From assembly GCF_023195755.1 (NCBI RefSeq), contig NZ_CP096203.1, positions 496,001 to 560,000 of the forward strand: a stretch of 64,000 bases of DNA, written 5' to 3'. Both the position numbers and the translations under genes were made by a program. This stretch comes from Chryseobacterium nepalense. GTDB lineage: Bacteria; Bacteroidota; Bacteroidia; Flavobacteriales; Weeksellaceae. The notes under the pieces were generated by a model that saw nothing but the letters and a program-made list of their open reading frames with translations, was not told where the DNA came from and did not search any database. Shown in pieces: positions 25,603 to 35,158 of this stretch (positions within the stretch are counted from its first letter, which is position 1; every line of letters begins with the position of its first letter).

Positions 25603-26412
25603 ATGATTCAATTAAAAACAATAGACGAGCTTCGTCTTATGAAAGAAAGTGCCCGATTGGTTTCCAGAACATTAGGAATGCTGGCAAAAGAAATCAAACC
25701 GGGAATTACCACTTTATATTTGGATAAACTGGCACATGATTTTATTAAAGATCATGGCGCGGAGCCTGCATTTTTAGGATATGGAGGATTTCCGTATTCC
25801 CTTTGTATTTCACCAAACGAACAGGTAGTTCACGGTTTCCCCAGCAAAGAAGAAATCAAAGAAGGCGATGTGCTTTCCGTAGATTGTGGTGCTATTTTGA
25901 ATGGTTTTGTGGGCGATCATGCCTACACTTTTGAAATCGGTGAAGTAAAACCGGAAACCAAAAAGCTTCTGAAAGTTGCTAAAGAATCTCTTTACAAAGG
26001 AATTGAGCAGTGTGTCAGAGGAAAAAGAATCGGAGATATTTCTCATGCCATACAATCGCACTGTGAAAAAGAGGGATATGGTGTTGTAAGAGAGCTTGTG
26101 GGACATGGTGTCGGAAGACAGATGCATGAAGATCCTCAGGTTCCCAATTACGGAAGACAGGGTAGCGGAAAAGCAATCAAAGACGGACTTACAATTGCCA
26201 TTGAACCCATGATTAATCTCGGTACGGAAAAAGTAAAATTCCATAATGATGGCTGGACAGTCACTACTCTTGACAATCAGCCATCCGCACATTTTGAGCA
26301 TGATGTTGCCGTGATCAACGGAAAACCCGTGTTGCTTTCCACCTTTCAGTATATTTACGATGCCCTGGGTATTGAAAGTGATGAAGAGAAAGCTTTTCAA
26401 CTGGATTTTTAA
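25603..26412 (+). CDS. map: Methionine aminopeptidase, type I
   Basis: A 269-residue enzyme that removes the initiator Met from new proteins. The pita-bread fold metal ligands are visible: Asp in SVDCGAIL, Asp in VGDHAYTF, His in GHGVGRQMHEDPQVPN, Glu in AIEPMINLG and Glu in AHFEHDVAV. There is no N-terminal zinc extension, so it is the short bacterial type. The methyltransferase gene begins at the base after its stop codon, so the two are co-transcribed. Confidence 0.97.
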   Translation: MIQLKTIDELRLMKESARLVSRTLGMLAKEIKPGITTLYLDKLAHDFIKDHGAEPAFLGYGGFPYSLCISPNEQVVHGFPSKEEIKEGDVLSVDCGAILNGFVGDHAYTFEIGEVKPETKKLLKVAKESLYKGIEQCVRGKRIGDISHAIQSHCEKEGYGVVRELVGHGVGRQMHEDPQVPNYGRQGSGKAIKDGLTIAIEPMINLGTEKVKFHNDGWTVTTLDNQPSAHFEHDVAVINGKPVLLSTFQYIYDALGIESDEEKAFQLDF

Positions 26413-27180
26413 ATGAAAAAGGCAGCCAAATTTTTATTAAATAAAATTCCGCGTCCTATGCTTATTAGGTTAAGCATTTGGGCGAGGCCGCTTATTTACC
26501 AGCTGTTTAAAGGAGACCGGTTTGTTGATCCTATTGATGGACGGTCCTACAGGAAGTTTCTTCCTTACGGGTATGGTAAACAAAGAGAAAATGCTTTATC
26601 GCCAGGGACTTTAAGTCTCGAAAGACATCGCCAGATGTGGCTGTATCTCCAGAATGAAACGGATTTTTTTATTAAAAACCATAAAGTTTTGCACATTGCT
26701 CCCGAACAGGAATTTCTAAGAAAATTCAAAAGGATGAGTAATCTGGATTATATTTCGGCGGATCTTTTTTCTCCCATTGTGGACGTAAAAGCAGATATTC
26801 TCGACCTTCCGTTTGCAGATAAAAGTTTCGATATCATTTTCTGTAATCATGTACTGGAGCATATTGTTGATGATGCTAAAGCAATGAGCGAATTATATAG
26901 AGTGCTAAGACCAGGAGGATGGGGAATATTACAGGTTCCGATGAAAAACACGTTGCAAAAAACGTATGAAGATTTTACCATCACAGATCCCAAAGAACGA
27001 CAAAAACATTTCGGGCAGTATGACCACGTACGCTGGTACGGGATGGATTATTTCGAAAGGCTTCAGAAAGCAGGCTTTGAAACAGATGCCAATTTCTATT
27101 CCCAGCATTTTTCAGATGAAGAAATTGAAAAATACGGACTCAGGAAAAGTGAAATTTTACCCATCGTTTATAAAAAATAA
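26413..27180 (+). CDS. Class I SAM-dependent methyltransferase
   Basis: A 255-residue methyltransferase of the Methyltransf_11 type. VLHIAPEQEF replaces the usual glycine-rich motif I, followed by DYISADLFSPIVDVKADILDLPFADKSFDIIFCNHVLEHI (motifs II and IV in shortened form) and LRPGGWGILQVP. The substrate is unknown; the basic N-terminus (KKAAKFLLNKIPRP) may bind nucleic acid or membrane. Its start codon abuts the map stop codon. The terminator overlaps its own stop codon. Confidence 0.85.
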   Translation: MKKAAKFLLNKIPRPMLIRLSIWARPLIYQLFKGDRFVDPIDGRSYRKFLPYGYGKQRENALSPGTLSLERHRQMWLYLQNETDFFIKNHKVLHIAPEQEFLRKFKRMSNLDYISADLFSPIVDVKADILDLPFADKSFDIIFCNHVLEHIVDDAKAMSELYRVLRPGGWGILQVPMKNTLQKTYEDFTITDPKERQKHFGQYDHVRWYGMDYFERLQKAGFETDANFYSQHFSDEEIEKYGLRKSEILPIVYKK

Positions 27181-27204
27181 CGTCTCCAAACCGGAGACGT
27201 TTTT
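27180..27204 (+). terminator. Terminator of the map-methyltransferase unit
   Basis: The stem ACGTCTCC (27180-27187) with GGAGACGT (27193-27200) is followed by TTTT. The first stem base is the last base of the stop codon. Confidence 0.88.
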
Positions 27205-27307
27205 AGTTATTTATTCTTTAATAAACTTCAGGGGTTTTTCCGCTTGGGTTCAATAATATTTAAATAGATTTAAATTATTTAAGCTCATACCTATTTTTTA
27301 ATAAAGT

Positions 27308-27637
27308 TTAATGAGAAGAAACTGCTTTAAGACCTACAACAGAACCGATTAGTGTTACAATAAAAAAGATTCTCCAGAAGCTTACCGGGTCTTTAAAAAA
27401 GAAAATTCCCATTAATACCGTTCCCACTGCGCCAATACCTGTCCACACGGCATATGCCGTTCCGATAGGAAGGGTTTGGGTAGCCTTAATGAGCAGCAGC
27501 ATACTTATGGTAAGAGAGATCAGAAAACCCCCGAACCAAAGGTACATAGTGGTTCCGCTTGTTTCTTTTACCTTTCCCAGACATGACGCAAAAGCAACTT
27601 CAAATAATCCTGCAATAATTAAGATGATCCAATTCAT
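27308..27637 (-). CDS. Small multidrug resistance (SMR) exporter, SugE/Gdx-like
   Basis: A 109-residue four-helix membrane protein of the SMR family. Glu13 in AGLFEVAFA is the conserved proton/substrate residue, and PIGTAYAVWTGIGAVGTVLMGIFFF is the family core. These work as dual-topology dimers exporting guanidinium or quaternary ammonium ions. The GLFEV start leans toward the SugE/Gdx branch, but that is not certain. It lies 47 bp downstream of the Crp/Fnr gene on the same strand and may be under its control. Confidence 0.85.
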   Translation of the reverse strand: MNWIILIIAGLFEVAFASCLGKVKETSGTTMYLWFGGFLISLTISMLLLIKATQTLPIGTAYAVWTGIGAVGTVLMGIFFFKDPVSFWRIFFIVTLIGSVVGLKAVSSH

Positions 27638-27684
27638 TTTTTAAGTTTCTTCTGCAAATTTCAGCATTAAAAAGCAATTTTGCT

Positions 27685-28281
27685 TTAAATAAATATTTTT
27701 CTGTTAATAATTTTCAAAAAACCTTCTTTTTCGAGTTTCTTAATGGTGCGAATTACCGTTTCGACCCGTAAAGCGGTTATGGATGCGATATCTTTTCTTG
27801 TAAGCGGAACTTCAAATGAAAATTGCTCCTGATTATCACTGAAACTTTTCTGATAATTAAGGGCTCCTTTTATGCGGACATCAGGCCTTAAGGAAGTATT
27901 GTTTTCCAGCATGATATATTTGAAATAAAGGCGTTCGGATAAAAATTTATTGATATCCCTGGAAATCTGGACATTTTCATCCAGCAGTCTGATAAAATCA
28001 CTTTTCGGAAGTTTCAGTACACTGGTTTCTTCGAAAGTAATGGCGTTAACGGGATATTTCTCATCAATAAATAAAAGAAGCTCACACACGCTCAGTCCTT
28101 TACTTAGGATCGCAAGAATAAGCTCTTTTCCGTCTTCATCGTAGTGATTGAGTTTTATTCTGCCTTTTATGATCTGGTAATAAAATTTCGGAGTGCTGCC
28201 TTCCTCGAAAATGACATACGAAGAATCGAGGTCTTCAATTTCTGCGCCGTAAGACAGTAAGAGTTGTTCTTCAATTAACAT
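27685..28281 (-). CDS. Crp/Fnr-family transcriptional regulator (paralogue A)
   Basis: A 198-residue regulator with an N-terminal cyclic-nucleotide-binding-like beta-barrel (residues about 20-115: YYQIIKGRIKLNHYDEDGKELILAIL) and a C-terminal winged helix (about 150-198: TRKDIASITALRVETVIRTIKKLEKEGF). No Fnr-type cysteine cluster is visible, so it is not an iron-sulphur oxygen sensor. Its recognition helix is almost identical to that of the regulator at 42420 (LRVETVIRTIKK in both), suggesting shared or similar target sites. A TACCACA heptamer lies 34 bp upstream. Confidence 0.9.
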   Translation of the reverse strand: MLIEEQLLLSYGAEIEDLDSSYVIFEEGSTPKFYYQIIKGRIKLNHYDEDGKELILAILSKGLSVCELLLFIDEKYPVNAITFEETSVLKLPKSDFIRLLDENVQISRDINKFLSERLYFKYIMLENNTSLRPDVRIKGALNYQKSFSDNQEQFSFEVPLTRKDIASITALRVETVIRTIKKLEKEGFLKIINRKIFI

Positions 28282-28459
28282 AATAATAATCTGCTTTAAT
28301 TGGATTTAGGGGTATACCACATTTTTAAATTTATCAAATTGAAAAAAGTTTCAATTATGATCCTGATCATAAATATACAGTTATATTTTGATAAAGTTAT
28401 AGAAATTTCACCATTATTAGATTGTGATTACCGTCATAAAAAGCTCATCGATTATTCAA

Positions 28460-28467
28460 TAAGTTTG
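28460..28467 (+). promoter_or_regulatory. -7 element before the small lipoprotein gene
   Basis: TAAGTTTG fits TAnnTTTG and lies 20 bp before the ATG at 28488. A second possible signal is the TACCACA heptamer at 28315-28321. Confidence 0.35.
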
Positions 28468-28487
28468 AGAATACCAAATTTTTAAAT

Positions 28488-28688
28488 ATGAAAAAAATAA
28501 TTTTCACAGTGTTAATTTTTACAGTCACTATGGGCTGTACAAAATCAGAAACGCAGTATACTGATCAGGAAAACAAAGGGGAAACCGTTAACAACCGACA
28601 ATCTGACACCATTAATACCCTGGAGCAACGCTCTGACACGCTGCAGAGCCAGGATAATCTTAAGAACGTACCGACGGATAATGAATAA
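28488..28688 (+). CDS. Small lipoprotein, unknown function
   Basis: A 66-residue lipoprotein with signal peptide ending TMG-Cys17. The mature 49 residues are rich in Asn, Asp, Gln, Thr and Ser, with no hydrophobic core, so they are probably disordered (ETVNNRQSDTINTLEQRSDTLQSQDN). No family recognised. Its upstream region carries the recurring TACCACA motif and a 19-nt sequence identical to one before the Na+/H+ antiporter gene, hinting at stress-linked expression. Confidence 0.7.
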   Translation: MKKIIFTVLIFTVTMGCTKSETQYTDQENKGETVNNRQSDTINTLEQRSDTLQSQDNLKNVPTDNE

Positions 28689-28823
28689 CGATTTTAAGAA
28701 ATTAACATCCTATTCGTGGAAACCTTAAAGGTAATATTCTTGAGGCTGTCCGCTGAAAAACGGGGAATTTCTGAATACGGTACATAAATAAAATACTTTA
28801 CACTAACTGCAGAATAGTATAAT

Positions 28824-29657
28824 ATGGCAAAAGGAAGATTGTTAATCATAGGAGGGAAGGAAGATAAAAACGGGAACGACTCCGAAATGGAAGAAAAAAA
28901 CAAAGATTTTTCACCACATGAAATTTTAAAGCTTCTCACTGCTTCAAAAGATGACAGGATTGAGGTTATTACAATCGCAAGCTCCGAGCCGGAAAGTATT
29001 CGGGAGACCTATACCAAAACATTCATTGAAATTGGATATACTAATTTTGACTTTCTGGATCTCTGCGATGATCAATTGCATACTGATTATCAGTTTAAAA
29101 GAGTCTCAGCAGCAAAAACAGTATTTTTTACGGGTGGAGATCAACGCAGGATTTATGAAAAATTAAAAGATTCTGCATTGAAATATTTGCTTAAGGAAAA
29201 ATACACCAATGAGAAAGATTTTACCATTGCAGGTACCAGTGCCGGAGCCATGTGTATTCCGGAAATCATCATTATGGAAGCCGTAAATGGTGAAGCAATG
29301 CTTGAACATGACATCGAACTGAATTCCGGATTGGGCTTTATCAATAACTGCATTATAGATACTCATTTCGTGCATCGCGCCAGGTTCGGAAGGCTTGCGC
29401 ACGCTGTTATCCTTCATCAGCATTGCTGGGGAATTGGTCTAGGTGAAGATACGGCACTACTTATTGAGGAAGGATATAAAGCAACGTGTCGCGGATCTGG
29501 TATGGTTTGGCTGCTAAACGCTGAAAATATTGGACAAACAAATATTGATACGGTGAAAAAAGGATCGCCTATTTATGCTGAAAATCTTAAAGTACATATC
29601 TTAACAGACAATTGTATGTTTGATTTTAACGAGAAAATTTTTGAAGGCGCAGAGTAA
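28824..29657 (+). CDS. cphB: Cyanophycinase
   Basis: A 277-residue serine peptidase of the S51/cyanophycinase family, cutting the Asp-Arg storage polymer cyanophycin into dipeptides. The nucleophile is Ser139 in GTSAGAM; FFTGGDQRRI precedes it and DTHFVHRARFGRL supplies the family's conserved segment. No export signal is visible, so intracellular. No cyanophycin synthetase (cphA) lies within the window, which is unusual because the two are often linked. The preceding gene is a small lipoprotein 135 bp upstream. Confidence 0.9.
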   Translation: MAKGRLLIIGGKEDKNGNDSEMEEKNKDFSPHEILKLLTASKDDRIEVITIASSEPESIRETYTKTFIEIGYTNFDFLDLCDDQLHTDYQFKRVSAAKTVFFTGGDQRRIYEKLKDSALKYLLKEKYTNEKDFTIAGTSAGAMCIPEIIIMEAVNGEAMLEHDIELNSGLGFINNCIIDTHFVHRARFGRLAHAVILHQHCWGIGLGEDTALLIEEGYKATCRGSGMVWLLNAENIGQTNIDTVKKGSPIYAENLKVHILTDNCMFDFNEKIFEGAE

Positions 29658-30043
29658 ACTTATAGGTATAGAAGAATATGTACCATAGGTTATAATCACA
29701 CTTGAAAAACAATAAACCCCTGAAAATACAGGGGTTTATAATTTGAAAGTATATATTTAAGTGAAAAAGTGTTGCCAGTCAATATTCAAACACTGTGCCG
29801 TGAATTATAATTTTAAAGGAAAATTTTCTAAGTTTATTTCATTTTAAATTATAAATATTTCTAAAATATTGATTCAGTGGAATAAATATTGCTGCGTCCA
29901 TTACAATTTTTTTTAATGTTAAATAATATTCACAGTAATGTGGTACCTACAACTATAATCGCTAAAACATTACTGTTTTTCGGAATATTGTGAGTATTTT
30001 TGATGTTGAACTAAATATAATTAATTATTGATTTTATATTTCT
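29658..30043. promoter_or_regulatory. Spacer with terminator hairpin and signalling-operon control region
   Basis: Bases 29712-29739 form an 11-bp stem (ATAAACCCCTG with CAGGGGTTTAT, 6-nt loop) ending the cyanophycinase transcript, though without a T-run. TGTGGTACC occurs at 29939-29947, one of the recurring heptamers, about 100 bp before the kinase gene. The rest is AT-rich with no gene visible. Confidence 0.55.
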
Positions 30044-31519
30044 ATGATCTTAATTGTTGATGATAACCAGAGCAACCTTTATTCCCTGAAAAAACTGCTG
30101 GAATCAAAAGATTTTCAGGTGGATACGGCTGACTCCGGTGAAGTAGCGTTGGGAAAAGCACTGAAGAATGATTATGCATTAATTATTTTAGATGTACAGA
30201 TGCCCGATATGGATGGTTTTGAAGTGGCCGAAACACTTGCCGGTTATAGCAAAACCAAAGAAGTACCTATTATATTTTTGTCTGCGGTAAATACTGAGAA
30301 AAGATTTATTACACGGGGTTACGCTTCAGGAGGTAAAGACTACGTGACAAAACCGGTAGACCCCGAAATTCTTATGCTGAAGGTGAAAACGTTCTACAGT
30401 CTTCAGGAACAGAATCTCGCGATGAAGAAAGCGCAGCAAAGCCTGGAGCTTGAAGTAAAAGGCAGAAGGGAATCCCAGGTTACCATGAAGTCACAAATCG
30501 ATCATTTTCATCTGATGCTGGAATCACTTCCGCAGATCGCTTTTACATTAAATGAAGAAGGAGTTATAGATTTTGTAAATGGCAAGTGGTACGAATATTC
30601 CCAATCTGAAAAACAATTTCCCGAGACTCATCCTGATGATTTCAATATCAAAGAAGAATTAAAGCGTTGCAGAAAAAAAGGAACCGCGTTAGAGCTTGAA
30701 GTCAGAATCAAGAAAATGGAATCCGGTAAGTATCGTTATCATCTTCTTAGGGTAACTCCTGTCTACGACGGAGATTCAATCAAAAACTGGGTGGGAACTT
30801 TTACGGATATTGACGATCAGAAGAAAGTAGAAAAGGAAAAAGATGAATTCCTGAGTATTGCCAGCCACGAACTCAAAACTCCTTTAACAAGTATTAAAGC
30901 ATATGTTCAGCTTCTTGAAAGGAAACTTAAGCTTGATAAAGAAAGTGCTGAAGCAGGTTTCGTGACTAAAGTTCAGGACCAGATCGAAAAACTTAATACC
31001 CTCATTACCGATTTGCTTGATGTTTCCAAAATAGAAAACGGTAAGCTTAAAATTAATAAAAAACCAACCAATCTGGAAAGTGTTATCAGCAATGCGATCG
31101 ATACCATTCTTCAGACTCATGATGAAAATCGTGTGAAAATAAAACGCGACGGCGTGAAGCCCGATATTCTTATTCCGCTTGATGAAATCCGCATTGAGCA
31201 GGTCCTCATCAATTTTTTAACGAACGCTATTAAATATTCTCCTAAAAACAATCAGGTAATTGTTACCACTTTTGTAGATGAAGAAGAGCAGGAAGTAAAG
31301 GTAAATGTCACCGATTTTGGAATCGGTATTCCGGATTTCAAGCAGGAAGCTGTTTTCAGGAAGTTTTATCGTGTTGAAGAATCTTCCCTCCAGTTTCAGG
31401 GGATGGGGATAGGATTATTCATATGCTCTGAAATCATTAAGCAGCATCATGGAAGTATTGGTGTTTCCAGTAAAGTAGATGAAGGATCTACGTTTTATTT
31501 CACATTACCATTAAACTAA
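30044..31519 (+). CDS. Histidine kinase with N-terminal receiver: REC-PAS-HisKA-HATPase
   Basis: A 491-residue soluble kinase. Domains in order: receiver (1-120, phospho-acceptor Asp50 in LIILDVQMPDMDG, Lys103 in YVTKP), coiled-coil linker, PAS (about 155-265, ending WVGTFTDIDDQKKVEKEKDEF), HisKA with His275 in FLSIASHELKTPLTS, and HATPase_c (about 375-490, with INFLTNAIKYSP, FGIGIP and GMGIGLFICSEI). It has no membrane segment, so it responds to a cytosolic signal or to phosphate passed from other kinases. First gene of a six-gene signalling operon; the next gene starts 6 bp after it. Confidence 0.93.
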   Translation: MILIVDDNQSNLYSLKKLLESKDFQVDTADSGEVALGKALKNDYALIILDVQMPDMDGFEVAETLAGYSKTKEVPIIFLSAVNTEKRFITRGYASGGKDYVTKPVDPEILMLKVKTFYSLQEQNLAMKKAQQSLELEVKGRRESQVTMKSQIDHFHLMLESLPQIAFTLNEEGVIDFVNGKWYEYSQSEKQFPETHPDDFNIKEELKRCRKKGTALELEVRIKKMESGKYRYHLLRVTPVYDGDSIKNWVGTFTDIDDQKKVEKEKDEFLSIASHELKTPLTSIKAYVQLLERKLKLDKESAEAGFVTKVQDQIEKLNTLITDLLDVSKIENGKLKINKKPTNLESVISNAIDTILQTHDENRVKIKRDGVKPDILIPLDEIRIEQVLINFLTNAIKYSPKNNQVIVTTFVDEEEQEVKVNVTDFGIGIPDFKQEAVFRKFYRVEESSLQFQGMGIGLFICSEIIKQHHGSIGVSSKVDEGSTFYFTLPLN

Positions 31520-31525
31520 TTTTCA

Positions 31526-34500
31526 ATGCCGAAAAAAATTATAAGAAATCTTCAGTTTGGAGTAGGACTCTCTTTAGTGATACTGATTGCGAGTTCAATT
31601 GCCTCTTATGTAAGCATACAAAAACAGATGGAAAACCGGGAAAGCCTTTCAAAAAGCCGGAGATCCATCACTGCCGTTAAAGATGTTTTGATTTCTTTAC
31701 TGGATGCTGAAACCGGGAGCCGGGGATATCAGCTTACCGGCCGGGAAAATTTCCTCGATCCTTTCAATCGCAGCCTTATTGAATTTCCAAAAGCAATAGA
31801 ACGGGCAAAAAACCTTGATATTACCGATGAAAATCAGGTGAAACTTTTACATGAGCTTGAACGAAATGTTAACACGAACATTTCAAATCTGAAACATTTT
31901 GTAGACAACAGGAAAAAAGGCATTGTCATGAGCCAGGAGCAGGTTCTTATGAGTAAGTCATATATGGACAGATGCCGGAAAATTGTTCAGGAATTTGTAC
32001 AAACCGAAGAGTCACAGCTCGCTATCAAAAACAAAGACCTTACAAGATCATCCAACACTACGGTTTTATTCATCATATTTTCTGCCATTGCTGCCATTGT
32101 GGTAACCACATTCTTTTATCTGAAATTACGGGCAGACCTTATTCGCAGGGACAAGCTTGAAAGGGCACTTCAGGCTAAAGATATTGAAATCAGCAAAAGA
32201 GTAAGTGCAATCCGTGAAATTGCCAACAGGGTTGCCAACGGAGATTACAGCCAAAGGGCTACGGATAACTCCCAGGACGATCTTGGAGATCTTGCTGAGT
32301 CACTTAATCACATGACCGAATCACTGAAAATTTCTTTCGATAAAATTAATGCCAGCGACTGGCGCCAGAAAGGTCTTGCTTTGCTTAATGAATCTCTTAT
32401 GGGGAACAAATCGGTACAGGAAGTCTCAGATAATGCCTTGAAACAGATCATTGAATATGGAAAATGCATCAACGGATCAATTTATCTTTATGATGAAGGA
32501 ATGCTGAAATTGAAAGCTGCTTTCGGACTGGAAAACAATATGAAAAAAGTTTTTGAACCCGGAGAAGGAATGGTAGGACAAACTTTCATTAGCAAAAAAA
32601 CACAGGTTTATAATAATCTTCATGAAGAAGATTTTGTAGTAACCTTTGCCAGCAGTGCCATAAAAATTTACGGAATATTATTACTGCCGGTTTTTGCAGA
32701 CGGCAACATTATCGGGGTGCTGGAACTGGGATCTACCAATAATTTTGATGAAAGCAGGATTGATTATTTCATTGAATGTACAAGAAATATCGGGGTTGCG
32801 CTCAACGCTGCGAAAAGCCGCGAAAAAGAACAGCAGCTTCTGGAAGAAACACAGGCACAGTCCGAAGAATTACAGGTGCAGCATTCGGAACTTGAAAACC
32901 TGAATACAGAACTTGAAGCACAAACCCAAAAGCTGCAGGCTTCTGAAGAAGAACTGAAAGTGCAGCAGGAAGAGCTGATGCAGGCCAATGCAGAGCTGGA
33001 AGAAAGATCAAGATTGCTGGAAGAAAAAAATCATCTGATTGCAGAACGTAACAGTGAAATTCAGAAAAAAGTAGAAGAATTGGCTTTAAGCACAAAATAC
33101 AAATCTGAATTTCTTGCAAATATGTCTCACGAATTGCGTACACCGCTTAATTCAATTCTGCTCTTATCCCGTTTGATGGCAGAAAATCCGGAAGAAAACC
33201 TGAATGAAGATCAGATTGAATCGGCTAAAGTAATTCAAAGCTCAGGAAGCAGCCTTCTGACGCTGATTGATGAGATTCTTGATCTTGCAAAAATAGAATC
33301 CGGAAAAATGACACTGGAATATCAGGATGTGGAAATTAATGATATCGTTAAAGATTTAAAGAACCTCTTTAACCCGGTCTTCCAGGAGAAAAAGCTTCAG
33401 TTTAACGTACAGATTGACAGTGAGCTGAACAATACCATTGAAACCGACCGTTTAAGAGTAGATCAGGTATTAAGGAATTTATTGTCAAACGCTCTGAAAT
33501 TTACCACAGAAGGAAGTATCAATTTAAATATTAAAAAAGACAATAAGAAGAAAGACTTTATTGTTTTCTCTGTAAAAGATACGGGAATAGGTATTGCAGA
33601 AGACAAGCAGAAAATTATCTTCGAAGCATTCCAGCAGGCAGATGGTTCCACAAGAAGAAAATTTGGAGGTACAGGTCTCGGTTTGTCCATCAGCAGAGAA
33701 ATTGCAAGGCTTTTAGGTGGTGAACTCACCCTGGAAAGCAAAGTAAATGAAGGAAGTGAATTCTGTCTTTGTATTCCGGTAAGCGCAATGACTGAATCTG
33801 AAATAGCACCGATGGAAACTGATCAGGATCTTGTAGAGATCATCCGAGAAGATGTGGAGGAAATAAAAAACATTCTGGATGACGGAGAAGAAGAGTATTA
33901 TAACGCCATCAATTCCCTGGAAATTCCGGAAGATGTAGCTGATGACAGAGAGGGTATCCAGGATGGTGACAAAGTAATTCTTATTATTGAAGATGACACC
34001 AATTTTGCCAAAGCGCTTTTAAAATATGCCCGGATGCAGAAATATAAAGCTGTTGTAGTGGTAAGGGGAGATCACGGTATTTCTGCGGCATTGAAATATC
34101 GTCCGCACGCGATTCTCCTTGATGTTCAGCTGCCGGTAAAAGACGGATGGCAGGTAATGGATGAACTGAAATCCAACCCTGAAACCAGACACATTCCGGT
34201 ACATATGATGTCTGTACTGCATGTAAAAAAGGAAAGTCTGATGAAAGGAGCTATTGATTTCATCAACAAACCGGTTGCATTAGATCAGATGACTGAAGTA
34301 TTCAGAAAGATTGAAGAAGTACTCAGCAAATCACCGCAAAAAGTGCTTATTGTTGAAGAAAATGCGAAGCATGCGAGTGCACTTTCGTATTTCTTAAGCA
34401 ATTTTAATATCTCTTTATCGGTGCAGACGAATGTAGAAGATAGTGTGAAAGCACTTACCGCCAGTCATGTAGATTGTGTAATTTTAGATATCGGATCTTC

Positions 34501-35143
34501 AAAAGGAGATGAATACCAGATTATTGAATCCATAAAGAGCTATGACGGTCTGGAAAATCTTCCGATTATCATATTTACGGAACGGAATTTGTCTAAGTCA
34601 GAAGAACTTAAAATAAAGCAATATGCAGATTCTATCGTTGTAAAAACGGCACACTCTTACCAGAGAATTCTGGACGAAGTAGGATTGTTCCTGCATTTGG
34701 TTGAAGAAAAAAATAATTCTCTTGAAACCGTAAGAAGTAAAACACTGGGATCTTTAACTGAAGTATTAAGTGGTAAAAAAATACTGATTACCGATGATGA
34801 TGTACGAAATATTTTCTCTTTAACAAAAGCACTGGAAAAATATAAAGTGGAAGTAGTTGTGGCAATGGACGGAAAACACGCCTTGCAGCAGATCAAGGAA
34901 CATCCTGATGTAGATGTTATTCTGATGGATATGATGATGCCGGAAATGGATGGCTACGAAACGATAAAGCAGATTAGAAAAATGCCGATGTATACAAGGT
35001 TGCCGATAATTGCCGTTACCGCAAAATCAATGATCGGGGAACGTGAAAAATGCATCACTGCCGGTGCTTCGGACTATATTTCGAAACCGGTGGATATTGA
35101 TCAGTTATTATCCTTACTTAGAGTTTGGTTATATGAAATGTAA
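31526..35143 (+). CDS. Large hybrid sensor kinase: CHASE3-HAMP-GAF-HisKA-HATPase-REC-REC-REC
   Basis: A 1205-residue membrane hybrid kinase. TM1 is about residues 11-31; a CHASE3 extracytoplasmic sensor spans about 35-175 (LLDAETGSRGYQLTGRENFLDPF is diagnostic); TM2 179-199; HAMP about 200-270; GAF about 285-430; a Gln/Glu-rich coiled coil about 430-525; HisKA with His535 in NMSHELRTPLNS; HATPase about 640-750 (GTGLGLSISREI); then three receivers with Asp865, Asp987 and Asp1134. The middle receiver is divergent (ILDIGSSKGDEY), while the last has the typical MDMMMPEMDG. It is followed 15 bp later by a single receiver, then cheR and cheB. The long E/Q coiled coil could be a methylation target, which is my inference. 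Confidence 0.93.
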   Translation: MPKKIIRNLQFGVGLSLVILIASSIASYVSIQKQMENRESLSKSRRSITAVKDVLISLLDAETGSRGYQLTGRENFLDPFNRSLIEFPKAIERAKNLDITDENQVKLLHELERNVNTNISNLKHFVDNRKKGIVMSQEQVLMSKSYMDRCRKIVQEFVQTEESQLAIKNKDLTRSSNTTVLFIIFSAIAAIVVTTFFYLKLRADLIRRDKLERALQAKDIEISKRVSAIREIANRVANGDYSQRATDNSQDDLGDLAESLNHMTESLKISFDKINASDWRQKGLALLNESLMGNKSVQEVSDNALKQIIEYGKCINGSIYLYDEGMLKLKAAFGLENNMKKVFEPGEGMVGQTFISKKTQVYNNLHEEDFVVTFASSAIKIYGILLLPVFADGNIIGVLELGSTNNFDESRIDYFIECTRNIGVALNAAKSREKEQQLLEETQAQSEELQVQHSELENLNTELEAQTQKLQASEEELKVQQEELMQANAELEERSRLLEEKNHLIAERNSEIQKKVEELALSTKYKSEFLANMSHELRTPLNSILLLSRLMAENPEENLNEDQIESAKVIQSSGSSLLTLIDEILDLAKIESGKMTLEYQDVEINDIVKDLKNLFNPVFQEKKLQFNVQIDSELNNTIETDRLRVDQVLRNLLSNALKFTTEGSINLNIKKDNKKKDFIVFSVKDTGIGIAEDKQKIIFEAFQQADGSTRRKFGGTGLGLSISREIARLLGGELTLESKVNEGSEFCLCIPVSAMTESEIAPMETDQDLVEIIREDVEEIKNILDDGEEEYYNAINSLEIPEDVADDREGIQDGDKVILIIEDDTNFAKALLKYARMQKYKAVVVVRGDHGISAALKYRPHAILLDVQLPVKDGWQVMDELKSNPETRHIPVHMMSVLHVKKESLMKGAIDFINKPVALDQMTEVFRKIEEVLSKSPQKVLIVEENAKHASALSYFLSNFNISLSVQTNVEDSVKALTASHVDCVILDIGSSKGDEYQIIESIKSYDGLENLPIIIFTERNLSKSEELKIKQYADSIVVKTAHSYQRILDEVGLFLHLVEEKNNSLETVRSKTLGSLTEVLSGKKILITDDDVRNIFSLTKALEKYKVEVVVAMDGKHALQQIKEHPDVDVILMDMMMPEMDGYETIKQIRKMPMYTRLPIIAVTAKSMIGEREKCITAGASDYISKPVDIDQLLSLLRVWLYEM

Positions 35144-35158
35144 ACAGCTAAAATTCTG

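Noticed and set aside
25810..26400. 196-codon frame antisense to map
   Set aside because: Shadow frame of a certain enzyme gene with all its metal ligands.
28300..28485. 61-codon plus-strand frame before the small lipoprotein gene
   Set aside because: Low-complexity Ile/Lys/Phe protein typical of AT-rich spacers; it also covers the probable promoter.
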